Shown: piece after piece, positions 16,379 through 25,368 of the stretch
How positions within the stretch are numbered: the stretch's first letter is position 1
Layout: each line of letters starts with the position of its first letter
Program-made: the position numbers and the translations under genes
DNA from: Pseudomonadota bacterium
GTDB taxonomy: Bacteria; Pseudomonadota; Alphaproteobacteria; Sphingomonadales; Sphingomonadaceae
Length of the DNA: 52,487 nt
Assembly: GCA_023416515.1 (NCBI GenBank)
Contig: JAEZHP010000146.1
Span: forward strand, 1-52,487
Direction: 5' to 3'
Notes under the pieces: generated by a model
Database searches by the model: none
The model's input: the letters and a program-made list of their open reading frames with translations, nothing else
What the model was told of the DNA's origin: nothing

Positions 16379-18133
16379 TCAGACGAGCCGGGCTCGAACA
16401 AGCCCCCGCACCGAATTGCCGATCAGGAAGCCGCCCTCAAGATCGCGCTCGCGAAGCGGCGCTTCGACCGCTCGGCCCTCCTCGATCAGCCGCTGGCGAA
16501 GCACACCGGGAAGCAGCCCGGCCGACGAAGGCGGAGTGAGCAGAAGGCCGTCGCGCTCGACGAAGATGTTGGTGAAGCTGCCTTCGGTGAGGAAGCCCAC
16601 GGGGTCGGTGAACACGACCTCCCAGCTTCCCGCCGCAGCGAGCGCCTCTCGGTGGAAGGCGCGGTCGCTGGTCTTGTGGCGGAGGCGGAAATCCTTCGGC
16701 GACACCGGCAGCGGCCGGACCGCGACCGGCACCGGTTCAGAAGGCGGCTCGCTTAGGGGCTCGACCTCGACCGCCATGGTTCCGCTTCGCGCAAGAAGCA
16801 GCCGCACCTTGGCGTTGCCGGCTCCGAAGCCCGCCGCCTGAAGTTCGTTGCGCGCGCCGTGACGATCGAAGTCGAAGCCGAGCGCCTCCGCGCTGGCCTT
16901 CATCCGGGCGAGGTGCAACTCGAGGTCGACCATCCCCTCCTGGGGGTCGTGCCGAATCGTCTCGACGAGGTCGAAGCTGCGCTCAGCCGCGACGAAGGCG
17001 CCCTTGGCGAGGCACTCGCGCCATTCGGCCTCGGCGCCGCTGTCGGCGACGATTCCGGAGCCGAGGCCGAGCCTTGCCACCTCCTCGCCGTCGCGGATGG
17101 TGAGGGTTCGGATCGCCACGTTGAAGGCGGCATCGCCATTGGGCCGGATTCGCCCGATCGAGCCGCAATAGACCCCGCGCGGCGACTGCTCGAGCCGGTC
17201 GATGATCTCCATCGCGCGCAGCTTGGGAGCGCCGGTGATCGAGCCACAGGGGAAGAGCGCTCGGATCACGTCGACCGGGTCCCGGCCGGACTCCAGCTTT
17301 GCGGCGACGGTCGACACCATCTGGTGGACGGTGGGGTAGGTCTCCACCGTGAACAGCTTGGGCACCTGCACACTGCCCGGCGCCGCCACACGTGACAGGT
17401 CGTTGCGCAGCAGGTCGACGATCATCAGATTCTCGGCGCGCTGCTTGGGATCGCTCGCAAGCTCCGCGATCGCGCCGCGGTCCTCGTCCGGAGACGCGCC
17501 GCGCTGCGCAGTGCCCTTCATCGGCCGAGCCCTCAGCTCGCCCCTGTCGAGCGTGAAGAACAGCTCCGGCGAAAGCGACAGGATCCAGTGAGCGCCGGTG
17601 AACACCACCGCCCCGAACCCGGCCTTCGCGCGCCGGCGAAGCGCCGCGTAGAGGGCGAGCGGATGGCCGGCGAACTTCACCTCCGACTGGAAGGTGAAAT
17701 TGGCCTGATAAATGTCACCGTCGAGGATGTGCTCGTGGATTTGTGCCAGCGCGGAATCATAATCGGGCCGCTCGATCAGCGGCCTCGGCCCTCGGCACCA
17801 GGCGCCGGCAGGGTCTGGCAGAAGCGCCTCGGCGTCGGCGCGCTCGGCGCGGTCGAACAGTCCGAACCACAGGAGCGGGACGCCGTCTGCAGGCGCAGGA
17901 CGAGCCAGCGGCGCGAGCTTGGGGTCGAGCGCGAAACCTGCCTCATAGGACAGAAATCCCGCCGCCTGCCGCCCGCCGAGATCGCGCAGCTGCTCGAGCG
18001 CGCCGTTCACCTCGCCCGGCTCGAGCGCGGCGATGAAGCCTGACGGCTCGCTGAGCAGCGTCGCGCTGCCGCCGCGCGCATTGTCGATCAGCACGAAAGG
18101 CTGGTCGATCGGGAGGCGTGGGCGGCTGGTCAC
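16379..18133 (-). CDS. pabB: Fused aminodeoxychorismate synthase component I and aminodeoxychorismate lyase (PabB-PabC)
   Basis: Bifunctional enzyme of p-aminobenzoate synthesis for folate, about 584 aa from the GTG at 18133. The N-terminal two thirds are PabB: DGDIYQANFT, PMKGTAQRG, VDLLRNDLSRVA and PCGSITGAPK are chorismate-binding family motifs. The C-terminal third is PabC-like, with FLTEGSFTNIF and a RHKTSDR motif carrying the PLP lysine. No pabA amidotransferase gene is in the window. The start is uncertain: the frame runs upstream without an ATG until 18397, inside the divergent peptidase, so GTG 18133 or TTG 18220 are candidates. The fusion is common in alphaproteobacteria. Confidence 0.88.
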   Translation of the reverse strand: MTSRPRLPIDQPFVLIDNARGGSATLLSEPSGFIAALEPGEVNGALEQLRDLGGRQAAGFLSYEAGFALDPKLAPLARPAPADGVPLLWFGLFDRAERADAEALLPDPAGAWCRGPRPLIERPDYDSALAQIHEHILDGDIYQANFTFQSEVKFAGHPLALYAALRRRAKAGFGAVVFTGAHWILSLSPELFFTLDRGELRARPMKGTAQRGASPDEDRGAIAELASDPKQRAENLMIVDLLRNDLSRVAAPGSVQVPKLFTVETYPTVHQMVSTVAAKLESGRDPVDVIRALFPCGSITGAPKLRAMEIIDRLEQSPRGVYCGSIGRIRPNGDAAFNVAIRTLTIRDGEEVARLGLGSGIVADSGAEAEWRECLAKGAFVAAERSFDLVETIRHDPQEGMVDLELHLARMKASAEALGFDFDRHGARNELQAAGFGAGNAKVRLLLARSGTMAVEVEPLSEPPSEPVPVAVRPLPVSPKDFRLRHKTSDRAFHREALAAAGSWEVVFTDPVGFLTEGSFTNIFVERDGLLLTPPSSAGLLPGVLRQRLIEEGRAVEAPLRERDLEGGFLIGNSVRGLVRARLV

Positions 18134-18242
18134 GCGCGCAGCGATGCCGACGGCACCGCTCTTTGTCGAGCCGATTGCGGAGGTCGGGGCCCGGGGATAA
18201 GCCAGAGGGATAAAGAACAAACGAATTGGGGAGGGATTGCCA

Positions 18243-20231
18243 ATGCGCCGGAAGCTGCTCGGCCTTGTCCTGCTCGCATCCGCGAGCGCCGTCGTCGCCC
18301 AGACCGCCCAGCCGACCGCGCCGCGCGTCGTCGAGAAGCCGGCAGCGCTGACCGCGGACGGAATCCCGCCGGTCCCGGCCGATCTCGCCGAGCGCACGCG
18401 CCCCTATATGGAATTCCGGACCGCCAGCTTCACCAGCTGGAACCCGCGCGACCGGTCGATGACCATCTCGACACGCTTCGCCAACACCGCGCAGGTGCAC
18501 AGCGTCGCCCGGCCGATGGGAATGCGCCAGCAGCTGAGCTTCGAGGTCGAGCCGGTGTCGGGCGGCTGGTCTCCCAACGGCGACGTGCTGCTCGTCCAGA
18601 AGGACAGCGGCGGCAACGAATTCTACCAGATCTATACGCTTGCCAACGGCCGCCTCACTCTCGTCACCGACGGCCGCAGCCGCAACAGTTTCGGCGCGTG
18701 GAGCAAGGACGGCCGCTTGATCGGCTATTCCTCGACCCGCCGCAACGGCACCGATTCCGACCTCTATGTGATGGATCCTCGCAATCCGTCGACGGACCGC
18801 ATGGTCGCACAGGTGAGCGGCGGCGGGTGGTCGATCCTCGATTTCTCCCCCGACGGGCGCCAGGCGCTGGTCGGCGAATATATTTCGGTCACCAAGTCGA
18901 ACTTGCACCTTCTCGACCTCGCCAGCGGACGGATGACGCCGGTCGGCGATCACAGCCGCTCGATCGCTTATGGCGGCTCCCAATTCGCCCCCGACGGCAC
19001 CTTGTGGGTCACATCGGACGAGGGCTCCGAGTTCCAGCGCCTCGGCAGGCTCGACGTGCGCACCGGCGCTTTCCGACCGGTCGTCACCAACATCAACTGG
19101 GACATCGAGAGCTTCGACATCGCCGAGGACGGCCGCTTCATCGCCTATACCGCGAACGAGGCGGGCCGCTCTCGTCTCTACCTTCTCGATCCCGCCACCG
19201 GCCGTTCGCGCTCTGTCGACCTGCCCGCCGGCCTGATCGGCGGAATCGAGATCGCGCCGTGGGGCGACATCGGCTTCACCTTCACCTCGGCGCGGAGCCC
19301 GGCCGATGCCTATTCGGTCAATCCGCAGACGCTGGCGGTCACCCGCTGGACGCAGAGCGAGACCGGCGGCCTCGACCCCAACGTCAACATCGAGCCCGAG
19401 CTTGTCGAGGCTCGAAGCTTCGACGGGGAGCGCATCTCGGGCTTCCTCTACCGCCCGGACGCGCGCCGCTTCCCGGGACCGCGCCCGCTGATCGTCAACA
19501 TCCACGGCGGTCCGGAAGGCCAGTCGCGTCCCGGCTTCCTCGGCCGAAACAACTATCTGCTCAACGAGCAGGGAATCGCGATCTTCTATCCCAACGTCCG
19601 CGGCTCGACCGGATACGGCAAGCGCTTCCTCGGCCTCGATAACGGAGCGGCGCTTCGCGAGAACAGCGTTCGCGACATCGGCGCCTTCCTCGACGTCCTC
19701 GAGCGTGACCCGGCGATCGACCGTAGCCGAATGGCCATCACCGGCGGCTCCTATGGTGGCTATATGTGCTACGCATCGGCGATCCATTACGGCCAGCGGC
19801 TGCGCGGCGCGAACTGCGTCGTCGCCATCTCCAACTTCGTGACCTTCCTCGAGAACACCCAATCCTATCGCCGCGATCTGAGGCGCGTCGAATATGGCGA
19901 CGAGCGCGATCCCGCCGAGCGCGCGCGCCTGCTCACCATCTCGCCGATGACCCGCTCGCGCGAGCTCAACATCCCGCTGATGGTGGTGACCGGAGCCAAC
20001 GATCCGCGCGTGCCCGCATCGGAAGCCGACCAGATGGTCGCTGCGGTCCGGGCCAACGGCCGCGAGGCCTGGCACCTCATCGGACAGAACGAAGGCCACG
20101 GCTTCGCCAAGAAGGAGAATGCCGACTACCAGTTCTGGGCCAGCCTGATGTTCTGGGATCGAACCCTGCTCGGCAACGCGCCCGCGCCGACCCGCGGCGC
20201 AGCGGCACCGGCGGGCGAACGCGGCCGCTAG
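18243..20231 (+). CDS. Secreted S9 family serine peptidase (prolyl oligopeptidase-like)
   Basis: 662-aa exported peptidase. A signal peptide spans residues 1-20 (LLGLVLLASASAVVAQ). An N-terminal beta-propeller of WD40-like repeats (about 60-400) precedes the alpha/beta-hydrolase domain. The catalytic triad is S503 (GGSYGG), D587 (GANDPRV) and H619 (NEGHGF). ATG 18243 has GGGGAGG seven bases upstream. Members cleave short peptides, often behind proline or as acyl-aminoacyl peptidases; the exact specificity cannot be read. The divergent pabB gene shares the upstream region. Confidence 0.92.
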   Translation: MRRKLLGLVLLASASAVVAQTAQPTAPRVVEKPAALTADGIPPVPADLAERTRPYMEFRTASFTSWNPRDRSMTISTRFANTAQVHSVARPMGMRQQLSFEVEPVSGGWSPNGDVLLVQKDSGGNEFYQIYTLANGRLTLVTDGRSRNSFGAWSKDGRLIGYSSTRRNGTDSDLYVMDPRNPSTDRMVAQVSGGGWSILDFSPDGRQALVGEYISVTKSNLHLLDLASGRMTPVGDHSRSIAYGGSQFAPDGTLWVTSDEGSEFQRLGRLDVRTGAFRPVVTNINWDIESFDIAEDGRFIAYTANEAGRSRLYLLDPATGRSRSVDLPAGLIGGIEIAPWGDIGFTFTSARSPADAYSVNPQTLAVTRWTQSETGGLDPNVNIEPELVEARSFDGERISGFLYRPDARRFPGPRPLIVNIHGGPEGQSRPGFLGRNNYLLNEQGIAIFYPNVRGSTGYGKRFLGLDNGAALRENSVRDIGAFLDVLERDPAIDRSRMAITGGSYGGYMCYASAIHYGQRLRGANCVVAISNFVTFLENTQSYRRDLRRVEYGDERDPAERARLLTISPMTRSRELNIPLMVVTGANDPRVPASEADQMVAAVRANGREAWHLIGQNEGHGFAKKENADYQFWASLMFWDRTLLGNAPAPTRGAAAPAGERGR

Positions 20232-20286
20232 CCCAAACAGGCGGCCGCCGCTTGCATCGGCGCGCGGCGGCCGCCATCTCCTCGCC

Positions 20287-20952
20287 ATGACCACTCAGCC
20301 ACCGCTCAAGGCGGCGATCATCCCGGTGACGCCGCTCCAGCAAAATTGCACTTTGATCTGGTGCACCGCGACCATGAGGGGCGCGTTCACCGATCCGGGC
20401 GGCGATCTCGACAGGCTGAAGGCGGCCGCGGCGCAGCATGGCGTCACCGTCGAGAAGCTTCTGCTCACCCACGGCCATATCGACCATTGCGGATCGGCCA
20501 AGATCCTCGCCGACGAGCTCGGAGTGAAGATCGAGGGGCCGCACGAGGACGATCGCTTCTGGATTTCGCGCCTGGAGGACGACGGCCGCAAATACGGAAT
20601 CCAGGGCAAGCCGTTCGAAAGCGACCGCTGGCTGGTCGACGGCGACCAGGTGACGGTCGGCAACCTCACCCTCGACGTCTATCACTGCCCCGGCCACACG
20701 CCCGGCCACGTCGTCTTCCACCATCCCGAATCGAAGTTGGCGATCGTCGGCGACGTGCTGTTCCAGGGCTCGATCGGCCGAACCGACTTCCCGATGGGCA
20801 ATCATCAGGACCTGATCGACGCGATCACATCCAAGCTGTGGCCGCTCGGCGACGACACGGTGTTCGTGCCAGGGCACGGCCCGGCCTCGACCTTCGGGCG
20901 CGAGCGCCAGACCAACCCCTTCGTCGCCGACAGGGTTCTCGCCGGCGCCTGA
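20287..20952 (+). CDS. MBL-fold metallo-hydrolase (YcbL/glyoxalase II-like)
   Basis: 221-aa cytosolic metallo-beta-lactamase-fold hydrolase. The metal-binding motif THGHIDH carries H62, H64, D66 and H67; further ligands lie in CPGHTPGH and in the GDVLF and VPGHGP regions. Small glyoxalase II-like proteins of this type hydrolyse thioesters such as S-lactoylglutathione. It stands 55 bases after the S9 peptidase on the same strand. The substrate is inferred from family only. Confidence 0.88.
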   Translation: MTTQPPLKAAIIPVTPLQQNCTLIWCTATMRGAFTDPGGDLDRLKAAAAQHGVTVEKLLLTHGHIDHCGSAKILADELGVKIEGPHEDDRFWISRLEDDGRKYGIQGKPFESDRWLVDGDQVTVGNLTLDVYHCPGHTPGHVVFHHPESKLAIVGDVLFQGSIGRTDFPMGNHQDLIDAITSKLWPLGDDTVFVPGHGPASTFGRERQTNPFVADRVLAGA

Positions 20953-20995
20953 CACACGGGAACGCTCCTCATGACGGGGGCGTTACCGACCCGTT

Positions 20996-21442
20996 ATGAA
21001 GTGGCTTGCGTTCCCCCTGTTGTTGCTGAGCGTCGGCGGATGCGGCTCCCTGCCGCGCGATCAGGAGCAGACTCTCGAGCGGATCGCTGAGACCCGCGAA
21101 GTGCGGGTCGGAGTGACCGCCGCCGCGGAACAATCGCCTCATTTCGCTCGCCTGTTCAGCTTCATTCACCGCTCTGCTTCCGCTGCGGGCGGAAGCCCCA
21201 GGATCGAGGTCGGCGCCGCCGAGGCGCTGCTTCTTCGTCTCGAGGCGGGTGAGCTCGACCTCGTCGTCGGCGAGTTCGACCGGTCCAGCCCCTGGTACCA
21301 GCGGGTTCACCTGCTGCGCCCGCTGGCGTCGCGGAGCGTCGGGAACAGCGAGCTCGAGGCGACCGCCGCCGCGCGCAACGGCGAGAATGGCTGGATCATG
21401 CTGATCGAGCGCGAAGCACGGGCGCTGTCGACACAGTCATGA
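20996..21442 (+). CDS. Short lipoprotein resembling a family 3 solute-binding protein
   Basis: 148-aa lipoprotein with signal and lipobox LLSVGGC (Cys16). The start of the mature part (ETREVRVGV) and the repeat of EAGELDLVVGEF resemble the N-terminal lobe of family 3 solute-binding proteins, but the usual ~250 residues are cut to about 130, so only part of the fold is present. Its stop overlaps the CDF transporter ATG (ATGA at 21439-21442), so the two are translationally coupled. A periplasmic metal- or ligand-sensing partner is a reasonable guess, not proven. The ribosome site is weak. Confidence 0.7.
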   Translation: MKWLAFPLLLLSVGGCGSLPRDQEQTLERIAETREVRVGVTAAAEQSPHFARLFSFIHRSASAAGGSPRIEVGAAEALLLRLEAGELDLVVGEFDRSSPWYQRVHLLRPLASRSVGNSELEATAAARNGENGWIMLIEREARALSTQS

Positions 21443-22362
21443 TCGAGCCGGTTCCGAAGGAGATCGAGGCCGACCTCGCCCGCGCGCGCCGCCTATCCTG
21501 GTGGACGCTCGCCTGGATGAGCTCGATCATCGTCCTGATGTTCTTCGTCATGGGCTCGAGCCAGGCGATGCGCACCGCGTTCATCGAGGACTTGCTCAGC
21601 ATCGTCCCCTCGATCGTCCTGCTGATCGCGCTGAGGCTGGAGCGCAAGGAGCCGACCAAGCTGTTCCCCCACGGCTACGACCGGGCCCACAGCATCGCCT
21701 TCCTCATTGCCGCGACCGCGCTGACCATCTTGGGCGCCGCGTTGCTGTTCGGTTCCGTCCGCACCCTAATGATGGGCGAGCATATCACCATCCCGTCGGT
21801 GTTCCTGTTCGGCCAGCAGGTCTGGCTCGGCTGGCTGATGGTGGCGACCTTGCTCTATTCGGTCGTACCGCCGTTCATCCTCGGGCGGATGAAGCTGCCG
21901 GTCGCCGAGCGGCTTCATGACGAGGTGCTTCACACCGACGCCTTGATGCAGAAGGCGGACTGGATGACGGGGCTGGCTGGGATCGGCGGGGTGATCGGAG
22001 TGGGCCTCGGCTATTGGTGGGCCGATGCGGCGGCCGCGGCGCTGATCTCGCTCAGCATTCTTCAGGACGGCATCGGCGCCCTGCGCACAGCCGCAGCCGA
22101 GCTCGCCGACGGCGCTCCTCGCGATCTCAGCTCATCGGACATCGCGCCGGACGCCGACGCCTTGTGCGAGGAGCTCAAGCTGCGCTGGCCGGACGGGGAG
22201 ATCAGGGTGAGGGAGTCCGGGCGCTACATCCTCGCCCAGGTGCGCGGAGTCCATCCGCCGGCGGGAGGAGTCGACCTGGATTCGCTGTGGCCGTGCGAGC
22301 CCGAGCGGCGCTGGCGATTCGCCGAGCTGGAGTTCGTGCCGCCCGAGCCGGACGCCCGCTAG
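21439..22362 (+). CDS. Cation diffusion facilitator family transporter with atypical metal site
   Basis: 307-aa membrane protein of the CDF family: about six helices and a C-terminal cytoplasmic domain (about 225-307). The TM2/TM3 link (KLFPHGYDRAH) and the TM5/TM6 region (KADWMTG, WWADAAAA) match CDF proteins. The usual TM2 D/HxxxD is A47-F-I-E-D51 and the TM5 HxxxD is M170-Q-K-A-D174, so two canonical ligands are replaced. It is coupled to the upstream lipoprotein gene and converges on the MAPEG gene, sharing the bases CTAG. The transported ion cannot be deduced. Confidence 0.85.
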   Translation: MIEPVPKEIEADLARARRLSWWTLAWMSSIIVLMFFVMGSSQAMRTAFIEDLLSIVPSIVLLIALRLERKEPTKLFPHGYDRAHSIAFLIAATALTILGAALLFGSVRTLMMGEHITIPSVFLFGQQVWLGWLMVATLLYSVVPPFILGRMKLPVAERLHDEVLHTDALMQKADWMTGLAGIGGVIGVGLGYWWADAAAAALISLSILQDGIGALRTAAAELADGAPRDLSSSDIAPDADALCEELKLRWPDGEIRVRESGRYILAQVRGVHPPAGGVDLDSLWPCEPERRWRFAELEFVPPEPDAR

Positions 22363-22793
22363 CTCTTGAGGACCGGCGCTTCCCGGCGTTCCGGAGTGCG
22401 CTCGATCTGAGTGTAGGTCAGAGCGATCGCCCAGGCGCCGAGCGCGAGAAGCACGCCCCAGCTGCCGAGGACCCCGAGGATCCGGAGCTTCGAGAGTTTG
22501 TCGCTGTCCATTCCGAAGGCGTGGACGATGCGCGCCAGGAAGAAGATGATCGTTGCCGCCCACAGGAACTCGGCGCGGCCCCCCGCAAGCTCGAGCAAGG
22601 CGAGCAGCACGAGGAAGATCGGCGCGTTCTCGGCATAGTTGGAATGGGCGCGCATTCGCCGAAGCATCGCGGGATTGCCGCCGTCGCCATGAAGGATCTT
22701 CTGGGTTCGGCGGATGTGCGATACGCGGATGCTGAGCCAGATGTGAAGCAAGGCAGCGGCGCCCGCGGCGGTGAGCGCGATCGGCAGGATCAT
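22359..22793 (-). CDS. MAPEG family membrane protein
   Basis: 144-aa membrane protein of the MAPEG family (glutathione transferase/eicosanoid type). Four helices are visible, with the conserved RAHSNYAENAPIF segment after helix 1 (about residues 47-59) and RIVHAFGM later. ATG 22793 has GGGGAGG six bases upstream; a longer start (22829) would cross this site. The GGGG of the ribosome site is one arm of a 14-base palindrome. Bacterial members are mostly unassigned in function. Confidence 0.85.
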   Translation of the reverse strand: MILPIALTAAGAAALLHIWLSIRVSHIRRTQKILHGDGGNPAMLRRMRAHSNYAENAPIFLVLLALLELAGGRAEFLWAATIIFFLARIVHAFGMDSDKLSKLRILGVLGSWGVLLALGAWAIALTYTQIERTPERREAPVLKS

Positions 22794-22802
22794 GGAAGGC
22801 CT

Positions 22803-22816
22803 CCCCAAAATTGGGG
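22803..22816. promoter_or_regulatory. 14-bp perfect palindrome overlapping the MAPEG ribosome site
   Basis: CCCCAAAATTGGGG reads the same on both strands. On the minus strand its last four bases are part of the GGGGAGG ribosome site of the MAPEG gene. A protein bound here, or a folded leader, would block translation or transcription of that gene. It also lies 27 bases before the putative rpmF promoter. Confidence 0.35.
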
Positions 22817-22842
22817 CCCCGCTTGGCACGCGGCCGCAAAGC

Positions 22843-22870
22843 TTGCAACGGCAGCCAAATCAGCTATAGG
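22843..22870 (+). promoter_or_regulatory. Putative promoter of rpmF-plsX-fabH
   Basis: TTGCAA (22843-22848) and TATAGG (22865-22870) are separated by 16 bases and lie about 115 bases upstream of rpmF. They are the best match to a sigma-70-like promoter in this gap. Prediction by eye only. Confidence 0.35.
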
Positions 22871-22986
22871 GCGCAGCCTTCCGCGAGCATCGGAAAGCAT
22901 GGCGGTGCAATGGCCTCAAGGCCGTTGACCCGCGGCCCCGCGCTCGCCACATCAGAATCGATCTTGAAGAAGAGGCAGTAGCCGCC

Positions 22987-23166
22987 ATGGCCGTTCCCAA
23001 AAGAAAAACGACGCCGTCGAAGCGCGGCATGCGTCGCAGCCACGACGCCATCAAGCCGATGAGCTTCCAGGAGTGCCCGAATTGCGGCGAGCTCAAGCTG
23101 CCGCACAATCTGTGCCGCGGCTGCGGTCACTATAACGGCCGCGAGATCGTCTCGACCGAGGCCTGA
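22987..23166 (+). CDS. rpmF: 50S ribosomal protein L32
   Basis: 59-aa ribosomal protein beginning MAVPKRKTTPSKRGMRRSHD, the universal L32 N-terminus. A zinc-ribbon Cys4 set is present: CPNC and CRGC. The ORF is short and easily missed, but its position directly before plsX and fabH is the conserved arrangement in many bacteria, linking ribosome and membrane lipid synthesis. Confidence 0.97.
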   Translation: MAVPKRKTTPSKRGMRRSHDAIKPMSFQECPNCGELKLPHNLCRGCGHYNGREIVSTEA

Positions 23167-23199
23167 TCTCTGGCGGGTCTGCAACAGGGGACGATTTAA

Positions 23200-24252
23200 T
23201 TGGGCAGCGGGCCACGGATCGCAATCGACGCGATGGGTGGCGACTCGGGCCCTGCGGTCGCGGTCGCCGGCGCAGCGCGCGCCTGGCGCCGACGCAAGGA
23301 CCTGTCCTTCCTCCTGTTCGGCGACCAGTCGCTGATCGAAGCGGAGCTGAAGCGCGAGGGCGACTTCGCGTCGGTCTGCCGGATCATCCATAGCGACGAC
23401 CAGATCAGCGGCGAGGAGCGGCCGAGCCAGGCGCTTCGCCGCTCGAAGACGACATCGATGGGCCAGGCGATCGCCGCCGTGAAGGCCAAGGAGGCCGACG
23501 CAGTCGTCTCCGCCGGCAACACCGGCGCACTGATGGCGATGGCCAAGCTCGCGCTTCGCACCCTTCCCGGCATCGACCGTCCCGCGCTTGCAGCGATGAT
23601 GCCGACGCTCGGCGACAATGACGTCGTCATGCTCGATCTCGGCGCCAACACCGATTGCGACGCCAACAACCTCGTCCAGTTCGCGGTGATGGGCGCGGCT
23701 TATGCGCGAGTCGTCCTCGACCTGCCCGAGCCGCGGGTGAGGCTCCTCAACATCGGCACCGAGGCGGTCAAGGGCACCGACGAGCTCAAGGACGCCGCCG
23801 CCATCCTCTCCGCCGCAGAAAGCCTTCGAATGCGCTTCGACGGCTTTACCGAGGGCGACAAGATGTCGCGCGGCGACATCGACGTGATCGTCACCGACGG
23901 CTTCTCCGGCAACATCGCCCTGAAGACGATGGAAGGCACCGCACGTTTCGTCGGCGACCTCATTCGCCGCGCCTTCGCCAATTCCATCCGCTCGAAGGTC
24001 GGCTTCCTGATCTCTCGGCCGGCGACGCGCCTTTTGAGGTCGACGCTCGATCCCAACAACCACAATGGCGGGGTCTTCCTCGGCCTCAACGGAGTCGTGG
24101 TGAAGAGCCACGGAAGCGCCAACGATGTCGGCATGGCCAACGCCATCCGGGTCGCGGCGCGAATGGTCCGTCACGAGATCCTGGAACGGATCGAGGAGGA
24201 TCTCGGCCATGTCCCCGGGCGCCAGACCAAGCGAGCCGCCGCAGCGCAATGA
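23200..24252 (+). CDS. plsX: Phosphate acyltransferase PlsX
   Basis: 350-aa peripheral membrane enzyme that converts acyl-ACP to acyl-phosphate, the first step of phospholipid synthesis with PlsY. The N-terminal IAIDAMGGDSGP, SAGNTGALMAMA, LDLGANTDC, NIGTEAVKG and VVVKSHGSA motifs are all conserved. The start is TTG 23200, with AGGGGA about 10 bases upstream. The stop overlaps the fabH ATG (ATGA, 24249-24252). Confidence 0.96.
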   Translation: MGSGPRIAIDAMGGDSGPAVAVAGAARAWRRRKDLSFLLFGDQSLIEAELKREGDFASVCRIIHSDDQISGEERPSQALRRSKTTSMGQAIAAVKAKEADAVVSAGNTGALMAMAKLALRTLPGIDRPALAAMMPTLGDNDVVMLDLGANTDCDANNLVQFAVMGAAYARVVLDLPEPRVRLLNIGTEAVKGTDELKDAAAILSAAESLRMRFDGFTEGDKMSRGDIDVIVTDGFSGNIALKTMEGTARFVGDLIRRAFANSIRSKVGFLISRPATRLLRSTLDPNNHNGGVFLGLNGVVVKSHGSANDVGMANAIRVAARMVRHEILERIEEDLGHVPGRQTKRAAAAQ

Positions 24253-25223
24253 CCACTGACCTTATTCGCCGTTCCATCATCGCAGGCACCGGATCGGCGC
24301 TTCCGCCGCGCCGGGTGACCAACGCCGAGCTCGCCGAGCGGGTCGACACCACCCACGAGTGGATCGTCGAGCGCACCGGGATCGAGGCCCGCCATATCGC
24401 CGCCGACGGCGAGACGACCGCCACCCTGGCGACGGAAGCGGCGCTCAAGGCGCTCGCGGATGCGGGTGTCGAGGCGGACAAGGTCGGCCTCATTGTCCTC
24501 GCCACCGCGACTCCCGACCAGACCTTCCCGGCGAGCGCGACCCGGGTGCAGACGATGCTCGGAATCAACGACTGCATCGCGTTCGACGTCGCGGCCGTGT
24601 GCACCGGCTTCCTCTACGCCCTCTCGGTCGCCGACAACATGATCAAGGGCGGCATGGCCGACTATGCCCTGGTCATCGGTTCTGAGACGTTCAGCCGGAT
24701 CCTCGACTGGGACGACCGCACGACGTGCGTCCTGTTCGGCGACGGCGCCGGAGCGATCCTGCTCAAGGCCGAGGAGACCCGCGACCAGGGCGTCCTCGCC
24801 ACCCGGCTCCACGCCGACGGCCGGCACAACGACCTTCTCTATGTCGACGGCGGCGTTTCGACGACCGGCACCGTCGGCAAGCTGCGCATGAAGGGCAAGG
24901 AGGTCTTCCGCCACGCGGTGGTCAACCTCGCCGAGGTTCTGGGCGAGGTGCTCGAGGCCGCGGGCCACGAGCCGTCCGAAGTCGACTGGGTCGTCCCGCA
25001 CCAGGCCAACAAGCGGATCCTCGACGCAACCGCCAAGAAGCTCGGCCTTTCGCCGGAGCGCGTCGTCATCACGGTCGACCAGCACGCCAATACGTCGGCC
25101 GCATCGGTCCCGCTGGCGCTCGACACCGCGATCAAGGACGGCCGGATCAAGCGCGGCGACCTGCTCGTGCTCGAGGCGATGGGCGGCGGCTTCACCTGGG
25201 GAGCGGCGGCGGTTCGCTACTGA
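24249..25223 (+). CDS. fabH: 3-oxoacyl-ACP synthase III (FabH)
   Basis: 324-aa cytosolic ketoacyl synthase that condenses acetyl-CoA with malonyl-ACP to start fatty acid synthesis. The catalytic triad is C118 (AAVCTGFLYAL), the His in VPHQANKR and the Asn in HANTSAASVP. The ATG overlaps the plsX stop by four bases, so the genes are coupled. A longer same-frame reading upstream (to 23655) is an alternative frame of plsX. Confidence 0.96.
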   Translation: MTTDLIRRSIIAGTGSALPPRRVTNAELAERVDTTHEWIVERTGIEARHIAADGETTATLATEAALKALADAGVEADKVGLIVLATATPDQTFPASATRVQTMLGINDCIAFDVAAVCTGFLYALSVADNMIKGGMADYALVIGSETFSRILDWDDRTTCVLFGDGAGAILLKAEETRDQGVLATRLHADGRHNDLLYVDGGVSTTGTVGKLRMKGKEVFRHAVVNLAEVLGEVLEAAGHEPSEVDWVVPHQANKRILDATAKKLGLSPERVVITVDQHANTSAASVPLALDTAIKDGRIKRGDLLVLEAMGGGFTWGAAAVRY

Positions 25224-25368
25224 AGCGCTTGCGAGGCAGGTGGAACGGCTACCGGCCCGGTAAACGCGAGAATGAGGAACCACCCAGTAATGCCCGCAGG
25301 CGGATTGCGCGTCTGAGGCATTGCGACTATCGTCCTCTATCTAAGCACAAGTTCCCCGGGGGGAAGAA

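Noticed and set aside
23655..25223. 522-codon reading in place of fabH
   Set aside because: The first 198 codons are an alternative frame of plsX; FabH starts at the ATG overlapping the plsX stop.
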